From Pseudoteredinibacter isoporae_A (GTDB lineage Bacteria; Pseudomonadota; Gammaproteobacteria; Pseudomonadales; Cellvibrionaceae): DNA of 64,000 bases. The number at the start of each line of letters is the position of its first letter. The stretch's first letter is position 1. Below are positions 26,307-35,211 of the stretch, piece after piece. The stretch is from assembly GCF_040372805.1 (NCBI RefSeq), contig NZ_BAABWJ010000001.1, forward strand, positions 868,001 to 932,000, given 5' to 3'. The notes beneath the pieces are model-generated. The model saw only the letters and a list, made by a program, of their open reading frames with translations. It was not told the origin of the DNA and searched no databases. The translations under genes were made by a program, and so were the position numbers.

Positions 26307-27218
26307 TTAGTGTTCTTCTACGTCGTGGGCCATGGCCATGTAAACGGTAGTTAATACCATGAACACAAAGGCCTGCAGGGTAATTACCAGAATGTGGAAA
26401 ATTGCCCAACCCATTTGCAAGAAGAAGCCACCGATACCCATGATCAAACCTGCGCTGAACATCAGAGCGATCAGGATGAAGATCATCTCACCTGCGTACA
26501 GGTTTCCGAACAAACGCAAGCCGAGAGAGATAGGCTTGGCGATCAAAGAAACCGTTTCCAAGATCAGGTTGATTGGAATCAGGAAGATATCGATATAAAT
26601 CTTTCCGCTATGGAACGGATGTAGAGTCAGTTCCTTCACAAAACCCATGAAGCCTTTTTCTTTGATGCTGAAGAAAATCATCAACATAAATACAGTTAAG
26701 GCCATGCCCATAGTGGCATTCGGATCAGTTGTCGGTACGACTTTAAAGAAGAAGTGCGGGTCGCCCGTGATTTTGGTGGCTGCCCAGGGAAGCCAATCAA
26801 CGGGGATCAAGTCCATCAGGTTCATCATGAACACCCACGTGAAGATGGTTAAAGCCATCGGGGCGATCAGGCGATTTTTATGATGGAAAATATCGGTAAC
26901 GGTGTTGTTAACAAAATCGACGATCATCTCAACGAAGCTCTGAACGCCTTTTGGAGTACCGGTGCTGGCACCGGAAATTGCTTTGCGGAACACAAAACCC
27001 AGAATTAACGCCAATACGACTGACCAGCCCAGGGTATCCAAGTGGATTGCCCAAAAGCCCATGTCCGCCGCCTCTTTGGAAGAGTGGGCAATGGTCCAGA
27101 TATCCTGGGTCAACACCGTCCCGTCAGCACGGGTATACCCGGCTTCCAACTTGCCATAGGCGAGGTTCTGGAGGTGGTGTTGGATATATTCCGTTGAAGT
27201 TTGACCTTCGCTTGCCAT
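26307..27218 (-). CDS. atpB: F1Fo ATP synthase a subunit
   Basis: The stator channel subunit that passes protons to the c ring, 303 residues. It is a membrane protein with several helices. The essential arginine is in LGLRLFGNLYAGEM (about residue 235), and the last helix contains LVITLQAFVFMVLTTVYMAM. The N-terminal extension before the first helix is hydrophilic, as in other Gammaproteobacteria. Confidence 0.98.
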   Translation of the reverse strand: MASEGQTSTEYIQHHLQNLAYGKLEAGYTRADGTVLTQDIWTIAHSSKEAADMGFWAIHLDTLGWSVVLALILGFVFRKAISGASTGTPKGVQSFVEMIVDFVNNTVTDIFHHKNRLIAPMALTIFTWVFMMNLMDLIPVDWLPWAATKITGDPHFFFKVVPTTDPNATMGMALTVFMLMIFFSIKEKGFMGFVKELTLHPFHSGKIYIDIFLIPINLILETVSLIAKPISLGLRLFGNLYAGEMIFILIALMFSAGLIMGIGGFFLQMGWAIFHILVITLQAFVFMVLTTVYMAMAHDVEEH

Positions 27219-27307
27219 GTCTCAAGCACCTTAAATTTAAAAGCTAAAAGATAGAAGTTGTAAAAACACTCTTTTGCCATCCAAAAGCGCTTTTAGAACC
27301 CCTAGCT

Positions 27308-27324
27308 ACGAGCGCAGCGCTCGT
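27308..27324. repeat. Palindrome between atpI and atpB
   Basis: ACGAGCGC and GCGCTCGT (27308-27315, 27317-27324) are perfect inverted repeats around one base. It lies in the 130-base gap between atpI and atpB and could form a hairpin that lets atpI and the structural genes be expressed at different levels. That role is inference. Confidence 0.4.
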
Positions 27325-27348
27325 CTCGCTCTCGTGGTGGCCGAAGCC

Positions 27349-27756
27349 TTACCAACGAACCTGACTAATGGCCCGGGTTTGCAATAGATTGCCCAGCAGC
27401 AGGGTAAGGGCATACGCGGCAAAAACAGCAGCAATCGACCAACTCACCGGGCTGTTAAACACACAAGCAAAGCCCACCAGTGTTAACAGGTATTTGCCTA
27501 CTTCACCTCGGTAGAACGACTGGGCAATCAAACGACTGGCCCTCGCACCACGAAAGCGAAAGGCATACAGGGCAAAATAACTTTGCGGGATGATGTAGAG
27601 GCAAGCGCCTGCCATGATCGACTGCCCGACAACAGGGCGCAGACCATACACCAGCAGAGATATCACTCCACTGAGCAGGAAAAGCTGTAACATCACACGC
27701 AAAATTGCGGGTTTATCGATGGTATTGCTATGCATGATGGCAACGCCGATTTCCAA
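27349..27756 (-). CDS. atpI: ATP synthase accessory protein AtpI
   Basis: A small membrane protein thought to help c-ring assembly or ion uptake, 135 residues, with four hydrophobic segments. The best-defined ones are about 20-40 (VMLQLFLLSGVISLLVYGL) and 50-65, plus two in the C-terminal half. The segment RASRLIAQSFYRGEVGKYLL is typical of AtpI from Gammaproteobacteria. The start is uncertain: TTG at 27756 (after GTGGGG) or ATG at 27735, which has no clear ribosome site. It is the first gene of the operon. Confidence 0.9.
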   Translation of the reverse strand: MEIGVAIMHSNTIDKPAILRVMLQLFLLSGVISLLVYGLRPVVGQSIMAGACLYIIPQSYFALYAFRFRGARASRLIAQSFYRGEVGKYLLTLVGFACVFNSPVSWSIAAVFAAYALTLLLGNLLQTRAISQVRW

Positions 27757-28183
27757 TAAGCCCCACTTTTAGCACCGAATATGCCTGCATCTGCGCTTAT
27801 TTCGGGCGCAGTTAGGCGTCGCGCATTATAGTGTTAAGAGACCTTGCATTCAAGGCGATAAAATCCCCTAAAATTGGCAATTTCGGGATATGTAAACACT
27901 TACTAATCAGCAAAACCCGAGCACGAGAATCGACGTTCAAAAAACACCCAGCAATTCAGCAATCACTATTCAGAATATTCATAATAATTATATTGCTTGT
28001 AGCGTTATCATCTAAAGTTTCGGGATGATTTTTGATCATTCAGGCAAAAGTCGATGCGATATTGGGGCATTACACTAAGGCGTAATGTGTTTTTACCCGT
28101 ACCGGAAAATTTCGGGAAGCCTACGAACGAATAGGGGGCGGAGACCCAAGCTGATACCGCAAAGGTCTCTGTATTGGGAGTGA
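27757..28183. other. Intergenic region between atpI and parB
   Basis: It holds the atp promoter (listed separately) and, towards parB, two inverted repeats: CATTAC/GTAATG at about 28069-28089 and GAGACC/GGTCTC at about 28140-28168. Neither has a T-run, but one may end parB transcription. No gene is supported; the 65-codon plus-strand frame here has no ribosome site or family resemblance. Confidence 0.5.
27825..27853 (-). promoter_or_regulatory. Sigma-70 promoter of the atp operon
   Basis: On the minus strand, TTGAAT (27848-27853) and a perfect TATAAT (27825-27830) are separated by 17 bases. The predicted transcription start, near 27818, is about 60-85 bases before atpI. Confidence 0.75.
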
Positions 28184-29113
28184 TCAGGCTTCGTAATTCA
28201 GATGGTTCAAAATGCCGTCCAGCTCATCAAGGCTGGAATAGCTCAAAACCAACTTGCCCTTACCTTTGGCACCGTGCTGAACCATGACCGGTACACCGAT
28301 CTTCTCGGACAGACCATCCTGAAGTTTTTTGATATCGGGATCGACCGCTTTATCGGCTTTGAAGCCCACTTCGTTCTGCTCCAGCTGTTGCAGGCGACGC
28401 ACCAATGCCTCGGTCTGGCGAACCGATAAGCCTTTTGCCGATACCTGTCGAGCCACGTCTTTTTGCTCATGGCTGGGCAAGGGCAGAAGTGCGCGAGCAT
28501 GGCCCATTTCCAAATCACCGTGTTCGAGCATTTTTTTCACCTCATCCGAGAGGCTGATCAAACGCAGGAGATTGGTCACGGTGGTGCGGGATTTCCCCAC
28601 CGCGGCGGCCACTTCCTGTTGAGTGAGTTCGAATTCATCCTGCAAACGCTTCAAAGCAATGGCTTCTTCGATGGGGTTCAGGTCTTCACGCTGAATATTT
28701 TCGATCAGCGCCATAGCAATGGCGGCTTCATCAGCCACTTCGCGGATGACGGCCGGGATTTTATCCAGGCCAGCCAGCTGGGTAGCCCGCCAGCGACGCT
28801 CACCGGCGATGATTTCGTATTTAACGGTGTCATTGCCCGAATCGATGGGGCGAACCACAATGGGCTGCATCACCCCTTGGGCTTTAATGGATTCCGACAG
28901 CTCTTCCAAAGCATCCGGGTGCATGTCCCGGCGGGGCTGGTATTTACCGCGTTGGATGAATTCCACAGGGATATCGGCCAAGGTGCCATCTCGGCCAGGC
29001 TCGGGGGAGGACACGGCCGCAATTGCCTGGGTGGCATTTTCCACCTGACTCGTGCCACTGCTGCCCAAGAGTGCATCCAAGCCTTTACCTAAACCTTTGC
29101 GTTTCCCCGCCAT
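28184..29113 (-). CDS. parB: Chromosome partition protein ParB (CTP-dependent parS-binding clamp)
   Basis: ParB loads on parS, spreads along DNA as a CTP-gated clamp and works with ParA to segregate origins. It has 309 residues. MAGKRKGLGKGLDALLG at the N-terminus is the ParA-contact region. The ParB/Srx CTPase motifs GERRWRA and ENIQREDLNPIEEA lie at about 105-150, then an HTH (TQQEVAAAVGKSRTTVTNLL). The C-terminal dimerisation domain ends LDGILNHLNYEA. It is in an operon behind parA, 47 bases away. Its target sites are found 12-14 kb away inside recF. Confidence 0.98.
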   Translation of the reverse strand: MAGKRKGLGKGLDALLGSSGTSQVENATQAIAAVSSPEPGRDGTLADIPVEFIQRGKYQPRRDMHPDALEELSESIKAQGVMQPIVVRPIDSGNDTVKYEIIAGERRWRATQLAGLDKIPAVIREVADEAAIAMALIENIQREDLNPIEEAIALKRLQDEFELTQQEVAAAVGKSRTTVTNLLRLISLSDEVKKMLEHGDLEMGHARALLPLPSHEQKDVARQVSAKGLSVRQTEALVRRLQQLEQNEVGFKADKAVDPDIKKLQDGLSEKIGVPVMVQHGAKGKGKLVLSYSSLDELDGILNHLNYEA

Positions 29114-29160
29114 CGTGATTCCTACTTCTTAAAAAATTGCGAATACTGTTTACGTTGATC

Positions 29161-29973
29161 TTATGCTTCGGCTTTCGCCACATTTTTTTGGCTGTGCTCA
29201 TTACGTCGAATCAGCTCACCAGCCAAAGCCAGATAAGCGGTCGCCCCTTTGGATTGGCGATCATAAACCAATACTGGCTGCCCGAAACTCGGGGCTTCCG
29301 CCAAGCGAACATTCCTTGGAATGCAGGTGCGGTAGAGTTTATCCCCAAAGAAATCCGTCAATTGAGCAGAAACATCATTGGTCAGACTGTTACGCGGATC
29401 GTACATCGTGCGCAGGATACCCTCGATCTGTAAGCTGGAATTCAAGTTTGCTTGAATCTGATTGATCGTATTAATCAGCGCCGACAGACCTTCCAGTGCA
29501 TAGTACTCACACTGCATCGGGATGATAATGCCCTGGCAAGCTACCAGGGCATTCAGGGTCAGCATGTTCAGGGATGGCGGGCAGTCGACCAGAATATAAT
29601 CAAATTCTTTCTTCAACTCTTCCAACGCGAGCTGCAATCGGCGCTCTTTCTGCTCAAGACCGAGCATTTCCACTTCGGCGGCCGTTAAGTCGCCATTGGC
29701 CGGCAAAACGAAATACCCCCCATCTTCGGATTTGACTAAGGCCTCTTTCGCAACGACCTCACCCATCATGACATCGTAAATGGACAGCTCAAGCTCGTTC
29801 TTGTTGATGCCCGAGCCCATGGTCGCATTGCCTTGGGGATCCAAATCCACCAGTAGGACCCGCTTTTTTGTGGCTACAAGGGAGGCGGCCAGATTGACCG
29901 TGGTGGTGGTTTTACCCACTCCACCTTTCTGGTTGGCAATGGCGTATAAGTGGCAAGGGCCTTGGGTACTCAA
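29161..29973 (-). CDS. parA: Chromosome partition ATPase ParA (Soj)
   Basis: A Walker-type ATPase that binds DNA non-specifically and forms gradients that move ParB-parS complexes. It has 270 residues. The deviant Walker A motif is NQKGGVGKTTTTVNLAASL (about 13-31), followed by LLVDLDPQGNATMGSG and the Walker B region ILVDCPPSLNMLTLNAL. The short N-terminus without an HTH marks it as a chromosomal (Soj-type) ParA. Confidence 0.98.
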   Translation of the reverse strand: MSTQGPCHLYAIANQKGGVGKTTTTVNLAASLVATKKRVLLVDLDPQGNATMGSGINKNELELSIYDVMMGEVVAKEALVKSEDGGYFVLPANGDLTAAEVEMLGLEQKERRLQLALEELKKEFDYILVDCPPSLNMLTLNALVACQGIIIPMQCEYYALEGLSALINTINQIQANLNSSLQIEGILRTMYDPRNSLTNDVSAQLTDFFGDKLYRTCIPRNVRLAEAPSFGQPVLVYDRQSKGATAYLALAGELIRRNEHSQKNVAKAEA

Positions 29974-30058
29974 TGTCGTTATCCTTCTAGCCTGCTCTGG
30001 CAGCTAAGTGTGCGCTCACAAGCTTTATTGTCGCCGTGCGGGGGATTGCTCTCGCCCA

Positions 30059-30688
30059 TTAGCGGGGGCGGATCTCCAAAAGGTGGCGTTCACCCTCTTC
30101 ACCCGGAATCGTTAATGCATGGGAGTTAGCGACGATATAGTTTTTTTCCAACGGCTTCAATTCATCTGTTGGATAAATTCCCTTCATTGCCCAAAAGCGC
30201 CCATTTTCCTTAATCAAATGCTGGCAACCATTGGTCATGTCTTCCAGGCTGGCAAACGCCCGGCTCATCACGCCATCAAAGAGCGCTTCCGGTTGATAGC
30301 TCTCAACCCGACAGTTGTGCACCTGCACATTGTCCAGCCCGAGCAAAGTTTTCACTTGAAAGAGAAAGCGGGTTTTCTTGCCATTGCTGTCCAATAGGTG
30401 CACTTCACGCTCAGGGTGGCAAATCGCCATGGGGATGCCCGGCAAGCCGCCCCCGGTCCCGACATCAATCAAGCGCTGGCCTTCGACAAAGGGCAGGATG
30501 GCCAAACTGTCCAGCAGATGACGAGAAATCATGGCATTGATATCACGCACGGCGGACAAATTGTAAGTTTTGTTCCACTTTTCAAAAAGCTGAATATACG
30601 CGAGGAGGCGCTCGACGATGTCATCGGGCAGATGCAGTCCGAGTTGCTTAAGGCCTGCATCCAGGCGGGTACGCTGTGCGGTGGACAT
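30059..30688 (-). CDS. rsmG: 16S rRNA (guanine-527-N7)-methyltransferase
   Basis: RsmG (GidB) methylates G527 of 16S rRNA using S-adenosylmethionine. It has 209 residues. The Rossmann SAM-binding motif is LIDVGTGGGLPGIPMAI (about residues 70-86), and WNKTYNLSAVRD is the conserved N-terminal segment. It lies between mnmG and parA as in most Gammaproteobacteria, starting 45 bases after mnmG. Confidence 0.98.
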   Translation of the reverse strand: MSTAQRTRLDAGLKQLGLHLPDDIVERLLAYIQLFEKWNKTYNLSAVRDINAMISRHLLDSLAILPFVEGQRLIDVGTGGGLPGIPMAICHPEREVHLLDSNGKKTRFLFQVKTLLGLDNVQVHNCRVESYQPEALFDGVMSRAFASLEDMTNGCQHLIKENGRFWAMKGIYPTDELKPLEKNYIVANSHALTIPGEEGERHLLEIRPR

Positions 30689-30733
30689 GTTTAGGGACGA
30701 TCCTTCAATTTCGCGGCAAACTCAGTCACGTTA

Positions 30734-32623
30734 TCAAGCACTTTGCTTGCGCAGCAGGCCATGTTTTTTCAAATACACCAGCAACAATGACACCGCAGCG
30801 GGCGTAACACCGGGGATTCGGGAAGCCTGGGCCAAGGTACCGGGCAGAGATTCTTTCAGTTTCTGTTTTACTTCATTCGACAAACCCTCGACGGAATCGT
30901 AGGGGAAGTCTTGAGGAATCAGGGTGTTCTCATTCTGGCGAAGCTTTTCGATATCGCCCATTTGACGCTCGATATAGCCCGCATATTTTGCGCTGATTTG
31001 AACCTGTTCAGACACTTCCTTCGCAATATCCCCTTTGGGATAAGGGAGTTCAGCGATATCGCCGTATTCCAATTCAGGGCGACGCAACAAATCCATCAAA
31101 CTGTATTCACGGCTCAAAGGGGATTTCAGCTTGGGCGCCAACAAGGTGGCCGCTTCGCTACCCGCCTGGACCCAGGTGCTCTTCAAACGCTGCTCTTCCT
31201 GGGCGATGGCTTCCTGCTTTTCGCAAAAATGCTGCCAGCGGGCATCATCCACCAAACCAATATTCCGACCCTGTTCAGTCAAACGGGCATCGGCATTGTC
31301 TTCACGCAAGAGCAAGCGGTATTCCGCACGGCTGGTAAACATGCGGTAGGGCTCTTGAGTCCCCAGGGTTATCAAGTCATCCACCAACACGCCGAGGTAA
31401 GCCTCATCTCGACGGGGATGCCAAGGAGCTTGCCCCTGGGCAAGCAAGGCCGCGTTGCTTCCAGCCAGTAAGCCCTGCGCGCCGGCTTCTTCATAACCGG
31501 TGGTGCCATTGATCTGACCCGCAAAGAACAGGCCTTTGATGTGTTTGGTCTCCAAGCTGTATTGCAGATCCTGAGGGTTGAAGAAATCGTACTCGATCGC
31601 ATAACCCGGGCGGGTGATATGAGCGTGTTCAAAACCTTTGATGGAGTGGACGAGATCCAGCTGGACATCAAACGGCAGGCTGGTGGAAATACCGTTGGGG
31701 TAGAGCTCATGAGTAGTGAGCCCTTCGGGTTCGATAAAGACCTGGTGGGAATCTTTATCGGCAAAACGTTTTACTTTGTCTTCGACGGAGGGGCAGTAAC
31801 GTGGTCCAACTCCGTCGATCACCCCCGTATACAAGGGCGAACGATCCAGCCCCGCCATGATGATGTCATGGGTGCGGCTGTTGGTATGGGTAATCCAGCA
31901 GCAGGTTTGCTCAGGTTTATCTTCGGCTTTGCCCATGTAAGACATGATAGGAGCGGGCTTATCCCCCCATTGCTCAGCTAGGCCTTCAAAGTTAACCGAT
32001 CGCGCATCAATTCTGGGCGGTGTTCCAGTTTTGAGTCGCTCGACTCGTAATGGCAATTCCCGCAGGCGGTCAGCCAAAGCAATGGAAGGAGGATCTCCGG
32101 CTCGACCACCGGAGTGGTTTTCCAAACCGATATGAATTTTGCCACCCAGGAAGGTACCGGCCGTAAGTACTACGGCGGGAGCGTAAAAACGCAGCCCCAT
32201 TTGTGTGACCACACCGCGAACTTCTTCGCCTTGAAGAATCAGATCATCAACCGATTGCTGGAAGATCTGCAGGTTTTCCTGGTTCTCGAGGGTTTCGCGT
32301 ATCGCCGCTTTATAGAGAATTCGGTCGGCTTGTGCACGTGTAGCCCTGACTGCTGGGCCCTTGCGGCTATTCAATACCCGAAATTGAATGCCGGCTCGAT
32401 CGGTCGCCAACGCCATAGCACCGCCCAGAGCATCAATTTCTTTCACCAAATGAGACTTACCGATACCCCCAATAGCTGGGTTGCAGGACATTTGACCGAG
32501 GGTATCAATATTGTGGGTCAGCAATAGGGTAGAGCTGCCCATACGCGCAGCCGCCAAGGCCGCTTCTGTGCCAGCGTGTCCACCACCAATAATAATGACA
32601 TCAAAGGTCTTTTTGTAATCCAC
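30734..32623 (-). CDS. mnmG: tRNA uridine-5-carboxymethylaminomethyl modification enzyme
   Basis: MnmG (GidA) works with MnmE to modify the wobble uridine of several tRNAs, using FAD, a folate and glycine or ammonium. It has 629 residues. The FAD-binding Rossmann motif is VIIIGGGHAGTEAALAAARM at the N-terminus, then MSCNPAIGGIGKSHLVKEID. The conserved GTTGYEEAGAQGL lies near residue 375, and the C-terminal helical domain ends after LPGTLAQASRIPGVTPAA. Its upstream region is the best oriC candidate here. Confidence 0.99.
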   Translation of the reverse strand: MDYKKTFDVIIIGGGHAGTEAALAAARMGSSTLLLTHNIDTLGQMSCNPAIGGIGKSHLVKEIDALGGAMALATDRAGIQFRVLNSRKGPAVRATRAQADRILYKAAIRETLENQENLQIFQQSVDDLILQGEEVRGVVTQMGLRFYAPAVVLTAGTFLGGKIHIGLENHSGGRAGDPPSIALADRLRELPLRVERLKTGTPPRIDARSVNFEGLAEQWGDKPAPIMSYMGKAEDKPEQTCCWITHTNSRTHDIIMAGLDRSPLYTGVIDGVGPRYCPSVEDKVKRFADKDSHQVFIEPEGLTTHELYPNGISTSLPFDVQLDLVHSIKGFEHAHITRPGYAIEYDFFNPQDLQYSLETKHIKGLFFAGQINGTTGYEEAGAQGLLAGSNAALLAQGQAPWHPRRDEAYLGVLVDDLITLGTQEPYRMFTSRAEYRLLLREDNADARLTEQGRNIGLVDDARWQHFCEKQEAIAQEEQRLKSTWVQAGSEAATLLAPKLKSPLSREYSLMDLLRRPELEYGDIAELPYPKGDIAKEVSEQVQISAKYAGYIERQMGDIEKLRQNENTLIPQDFPYDSVEGLSNEVKQKLKESLPGTLAQASRIPGVTPAAVSLLLVYLKKHGLLRKQSA

Positions 32624-32689
32624 CGTATCGCCTTTGCCTGAACCAGGCAGGGGTAAGAAAAAGGGCAGGCATTATAGGGATCTTTATCC

Positions 32690-33180
32690 AATAGTTCAAA
32701 ACTTGGTTAAATATTAATCAGGAATGATTTTCTTAATTTTTAAATCATTAAATATATAAGTAGATAAATAAATATTTATATATATGTATAGATAAAGAAG
32801 ATTATGTTTATTGTTATATATAGTGAGCGAAATTTCTGTGGATAAGCCACTTTACTCTTTTAATATCAGTTACTTAGGTCTTGTCTAACTCTGTACAAAA
32901 GCTTTTGTTGAACGGGGGTAAAAGCGTTGTTTAAACCTAGGATGAAATCTGGATAAATTTGGGGCTTGTGGTCAAGTCAGGTTTATTCACATTTTTACGC
33001 CGAAGAAGCTCAACACTTCTACCATGATTTATTCACAACCGCTTTTTAAATACTTTGAATCGAACAAAAAACCTGCAGAATTAAGCACTTATGTGATAAA
33101 GCTGTGGGTAATTGTGGATAACCCTATCTAAGTAACCGTATTTATTCAAATTTTCTGTGGGTAACTTGGGATAACTTTGT
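32690..33180. other. Origin-like region with clustered DnaA boxes upstream of mnmG
   Basis: The left part, about 32700-32830, is extremely AT-rich and would unwind easily. The right part is packed with DnaA boxes: perfect TGTGGATAA at 32837-32845 and 33113-33121, TTATTCACA at 32983-32991 and 33029-33037, TGTGGGTAA at 33103-33111 and 33156-33164, and several weaker ones (TGTGATAAA near 33093, TTATTCAAA near 33142). The E. coli oriC also lies next to mnmG (gidA). There is no gene in this stretch. Confidence 0.7.
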
Positions 33181-33287
33181 TTGGCCTGATTTGACCACCT
33201 CTGTTTTTTTGTGAAAATTGAAAGAAGCCGAAAAACAGAATGGCGTTTGTTGATGAGTATTTTTTCAAAATTAATGGGAATTCGGCC

Positions 33288-33403
33288 GCACACAAGCGGT
33301 ATAAGAAGTTGCCTGGAACACGCTCAAGCCATCCGCGGGCGCTCGGGTCGCGTCTTCCGTGACGCTCTACGGTTCCTGACAGCTTCTTATACCGGTTGCG
33401 TGC
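33288..33403 (-). repeat. 116-bp palindromic repeat element, copy A
   Basis: Arms of 31 bases at the two ends are inverted repeats of each other (26 of 31 positions), and they enclose a 54-base core. Read on the minus strand, the core starts CCGTAGAGCGTCACGGAAGA and has an inner hairpin GCGTC/GACGC. Copy B at 33559-33674 shares 49 of 54 core bases. The inner part of the arms differs between copies, yet each copy keeps its own pairing. Confidence 0.8.
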
Positions 33404-33558
33404 TATTGAGTCTTTGTATTGGAGATTGGGAGAGCTTTTGAGGAAAGATCAGATAATGGGGCGTTATGATTATTGGGGGATCTGTGACTGGGTGAAGCGA
33501 CAAACTTTTTCTTACTCTATATAAAAGCAGTAACTCGCTGAAGGCCTGTAAATAGGTA
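33404..33558. other. Spacer between the two palindromic elements
   Basis: This 155-base stretch between two oppositely oriented repeat copies shows no ORF with a ribosome site, no DnaA box and no recognisable motif. Confidence 0.4.
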
Positions 33559-33674
33559 GCGCATAAGTACTGGAGTTTTCTATCTGGAACCGTAGAGCGT
33601 CATGGAAGACGCGACCCGAGCGCCCGTGGATGGTTTAAGCGCGTTTCAGATAGAAAACTCCAGTGCTTGTGTGC
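33559..33674 (+). repeat. 116-bp palindromic repeat element, copy B
   Basis: It has the same length and core as copy A but the opposite orientation. Its 31-base arms pair in 27 of 31 positions. The four exceptions are all G-U-type when read as RNA from the plus strand. The arm contains CTGGAGTTTTCTATCTG, where copy A has an unrelated but equally self-complementary stretch. Both copies end in the same CTTGTGTGC-type tip. It lies 54 bases from the end of mnmE. Confidence 0.8.
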
Positions 33675-33727
33675 GGACTCGAAGTTTTCTATATAGAGAA
33701 GCTGTTGATCGAGGCAGCTGAAGCAGC

Positions 33728-35104
33728 TTATTTCCCAATACAAAAACTGGAAAAGATCCGCCCAAGTAACTCATCCGGTGTAAAGCTGCCGGTAATCTCC
33801 CCCAAGGCTTCCTGAGCCGCTCGCAGGTCTTCTGCAAGCAGTTCACCTGCACCCAGCTCGTGTAGCTGCAATGCGCCGTTGTCCAAGGATTCCTGAGCTT
33901 TTTCAATGGCTTCCAGATGTCTGCGCCGCGCCGTAAAGCCACCTTCGCTGGCGCCCTGATAACCCATAACGGATTTCAGATGCTGTTTAAGCTCATCCAG
34001 CCCAGTACCTGTCTTGGCACTGATTCCCAGGCAATCGTCTGTTTCTGAGTTGAGAATACCTACTCCGTGCTGGCTTAAATCGGCTTTGTTCAGAATGACT
34101 GTTAATTGCTCAAGATTTGGCAGCTTTTGGGTAAACTCCGGCCAGATCGTGTTTTTACTAAATTGGGGGTCAACGGTTTGACCGTCCACTAATAAGAGAA
34201 CACGGTCGGCCTTTTCAATGGCTTGCCATGCACGTTCGATACCAATGCGCTCAACTTCATCCGGGCTTTCACGCAAGCCGGCGGTATCGATGATGTGCAA
34301 AGGCATGCCGTCGATATGGATCTGTTCCTGCAATATGTCTCGGGTGGTTCCCGCAATATCCGTCACAATGGCTTTGTCGGTTCCTGCCAGAGCATTCAAT
34401 AAACTGGATTTCCCTGCATTGGGCTTACCGGCAATGACCACATTCATGCCTTCACGTACCAGGACACCTTGCTTGGCGTCTGCCAGCAATTGTTGGAGTT
34501 GTTCCTGTAGTTGAGTGAGATCGCCGGCCACCTTACCGTCGCTGAGAAAATCAATTTCTTCTTCAGGGAAATCAATTGCTGCTTCCACGTAAATACGTAA
34601 GCGGATTAATGATTCTACTAATTCATGAACCTGCTTTGAAAATACGCCCTGTAATGAGTGTAATGCGTTGCGAGCCGCTTGCGCCGAACTGGCTTCAATC
34701 AAATCAGCAATGGCTTCGGCTTGCGCCAAATCCATTTTGTCATTGATAAAGGCGCGTTCGGAAAATTCTCCGGGGCGGGCCATGCGAGCACCCAGCTTAC
34801 ATACTTCAGACAGCAGTAAATCCAAAATAACCGGACCACCATGACCTTGTAATTCCAACACGTCTTCGCCAGTAAAAGAATCCGGGTTCTGAAAAAACAG
34901 TGCGATCCCGGAATCTAAAACATCCCCCTCACTGGAATGAAAATCGCAGTAATGAGCATGCCGAGCGCTTAATTTTTTTGCGCAAATTTTTTCAGAAATA
35001 TCGGCGGCGAGTTTACCTGAAACACGAATAATGCCGACACCTCCTCGTCCAGGTGCTGTGGCAATTGCGGCAATGGTGTCGTTGAATTGATAGGATTGTT
35101 GCAT
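33728..35104 (-). CDS. mnmE: tRNA modification GTPase MnmE
   Basis: The GTPase partner of MnmG in wobble-uridine modification, 458 residues. The N-terminal folate-binding domain starts MQQSYQFNDTIAAIATAPG. The inserted G domain has GKPNAGKSSLLNAL (about 223-236), DIAGTTRD, DTAGLRE and NKAD. The C-terminus FSSFCIGK carries the conserved Cys-Ile-Gly-Lys. It lies upstream of, and in the same direction as, mnmG, but the 1.1-kb origin-like region separates them. Confidence 0.99.
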   Translation of the reverse strand: MQQSYQFNDTIAAIATAPGRGGVGIIRVSGKLAADISEKICAKKLSARHAHYCDFHSSEGDVLDSGIALFFQNPDSFTGEDVLELQGHGGPVILDLLLSEVCKLGARMARPGEFSERAFINDKMDLAQAEAIADLIEASSAQAARNALHSLQGVFSKQVHELVESLIRLRIYVEAAIDFPEEEIDFLSDGKVAGDLTQLQEQLQQLLADAKQGVLVREGMNVVIAGKPNAGKSSLLNALAGTDKAIVTDIAGTTRDILQEQIHIDGMPLHIIDTAGLRESPDEVERIGIERAWQAIEKADRVLLLVDGQTVDPQFSKNTIWPEFTQKLPNLEQLTVILNKADLSQHGVGILNSETDDCLGISAKTGTGLDELKQHLKSVMGYQGASEGGFTARRRHLEAIEKAQESLDNGALQLHELGAGELLAEDLRAAQEALGEITGSFTPDELLGRIFSSFCIGK

Positions 35105-35170
35105 GTTTTTTGGCTCGCTATTTTGTAAAAATAGTTTTACAAAAAATAATCAATATCGATTTCACTCTAT

Positions 35171-35197
35171 AAAAAAAGGGGCTAAAAGCCCCTTTTG
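35171..35197. terminator. Terminator after yidC
   Basis: GGGGC (35178-35182) and GCCCC (35188-35192) form the stem. On the minus strand a run of seven T follows. It ends the rpmH-rnpA-yidD-yidC transcript before mnmE. Confidence 0.85.
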
Positions 35198-35211
35198 GTA
35201 AAGCTAAAAGC

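Noticed and set aside
27831..28028. 65-codon plus-strand gene between atpI and parB
   Set aside because: It overlaps the atp promoter, has no ribosome site and no family resemblance.
32624..33727. CRISPR array in the repeat-rich region before mnmE
   Set aside because: There are only two repeat copies, in opposite orientation, 155 bases apart and without regular short spacers. No cas genes are present.
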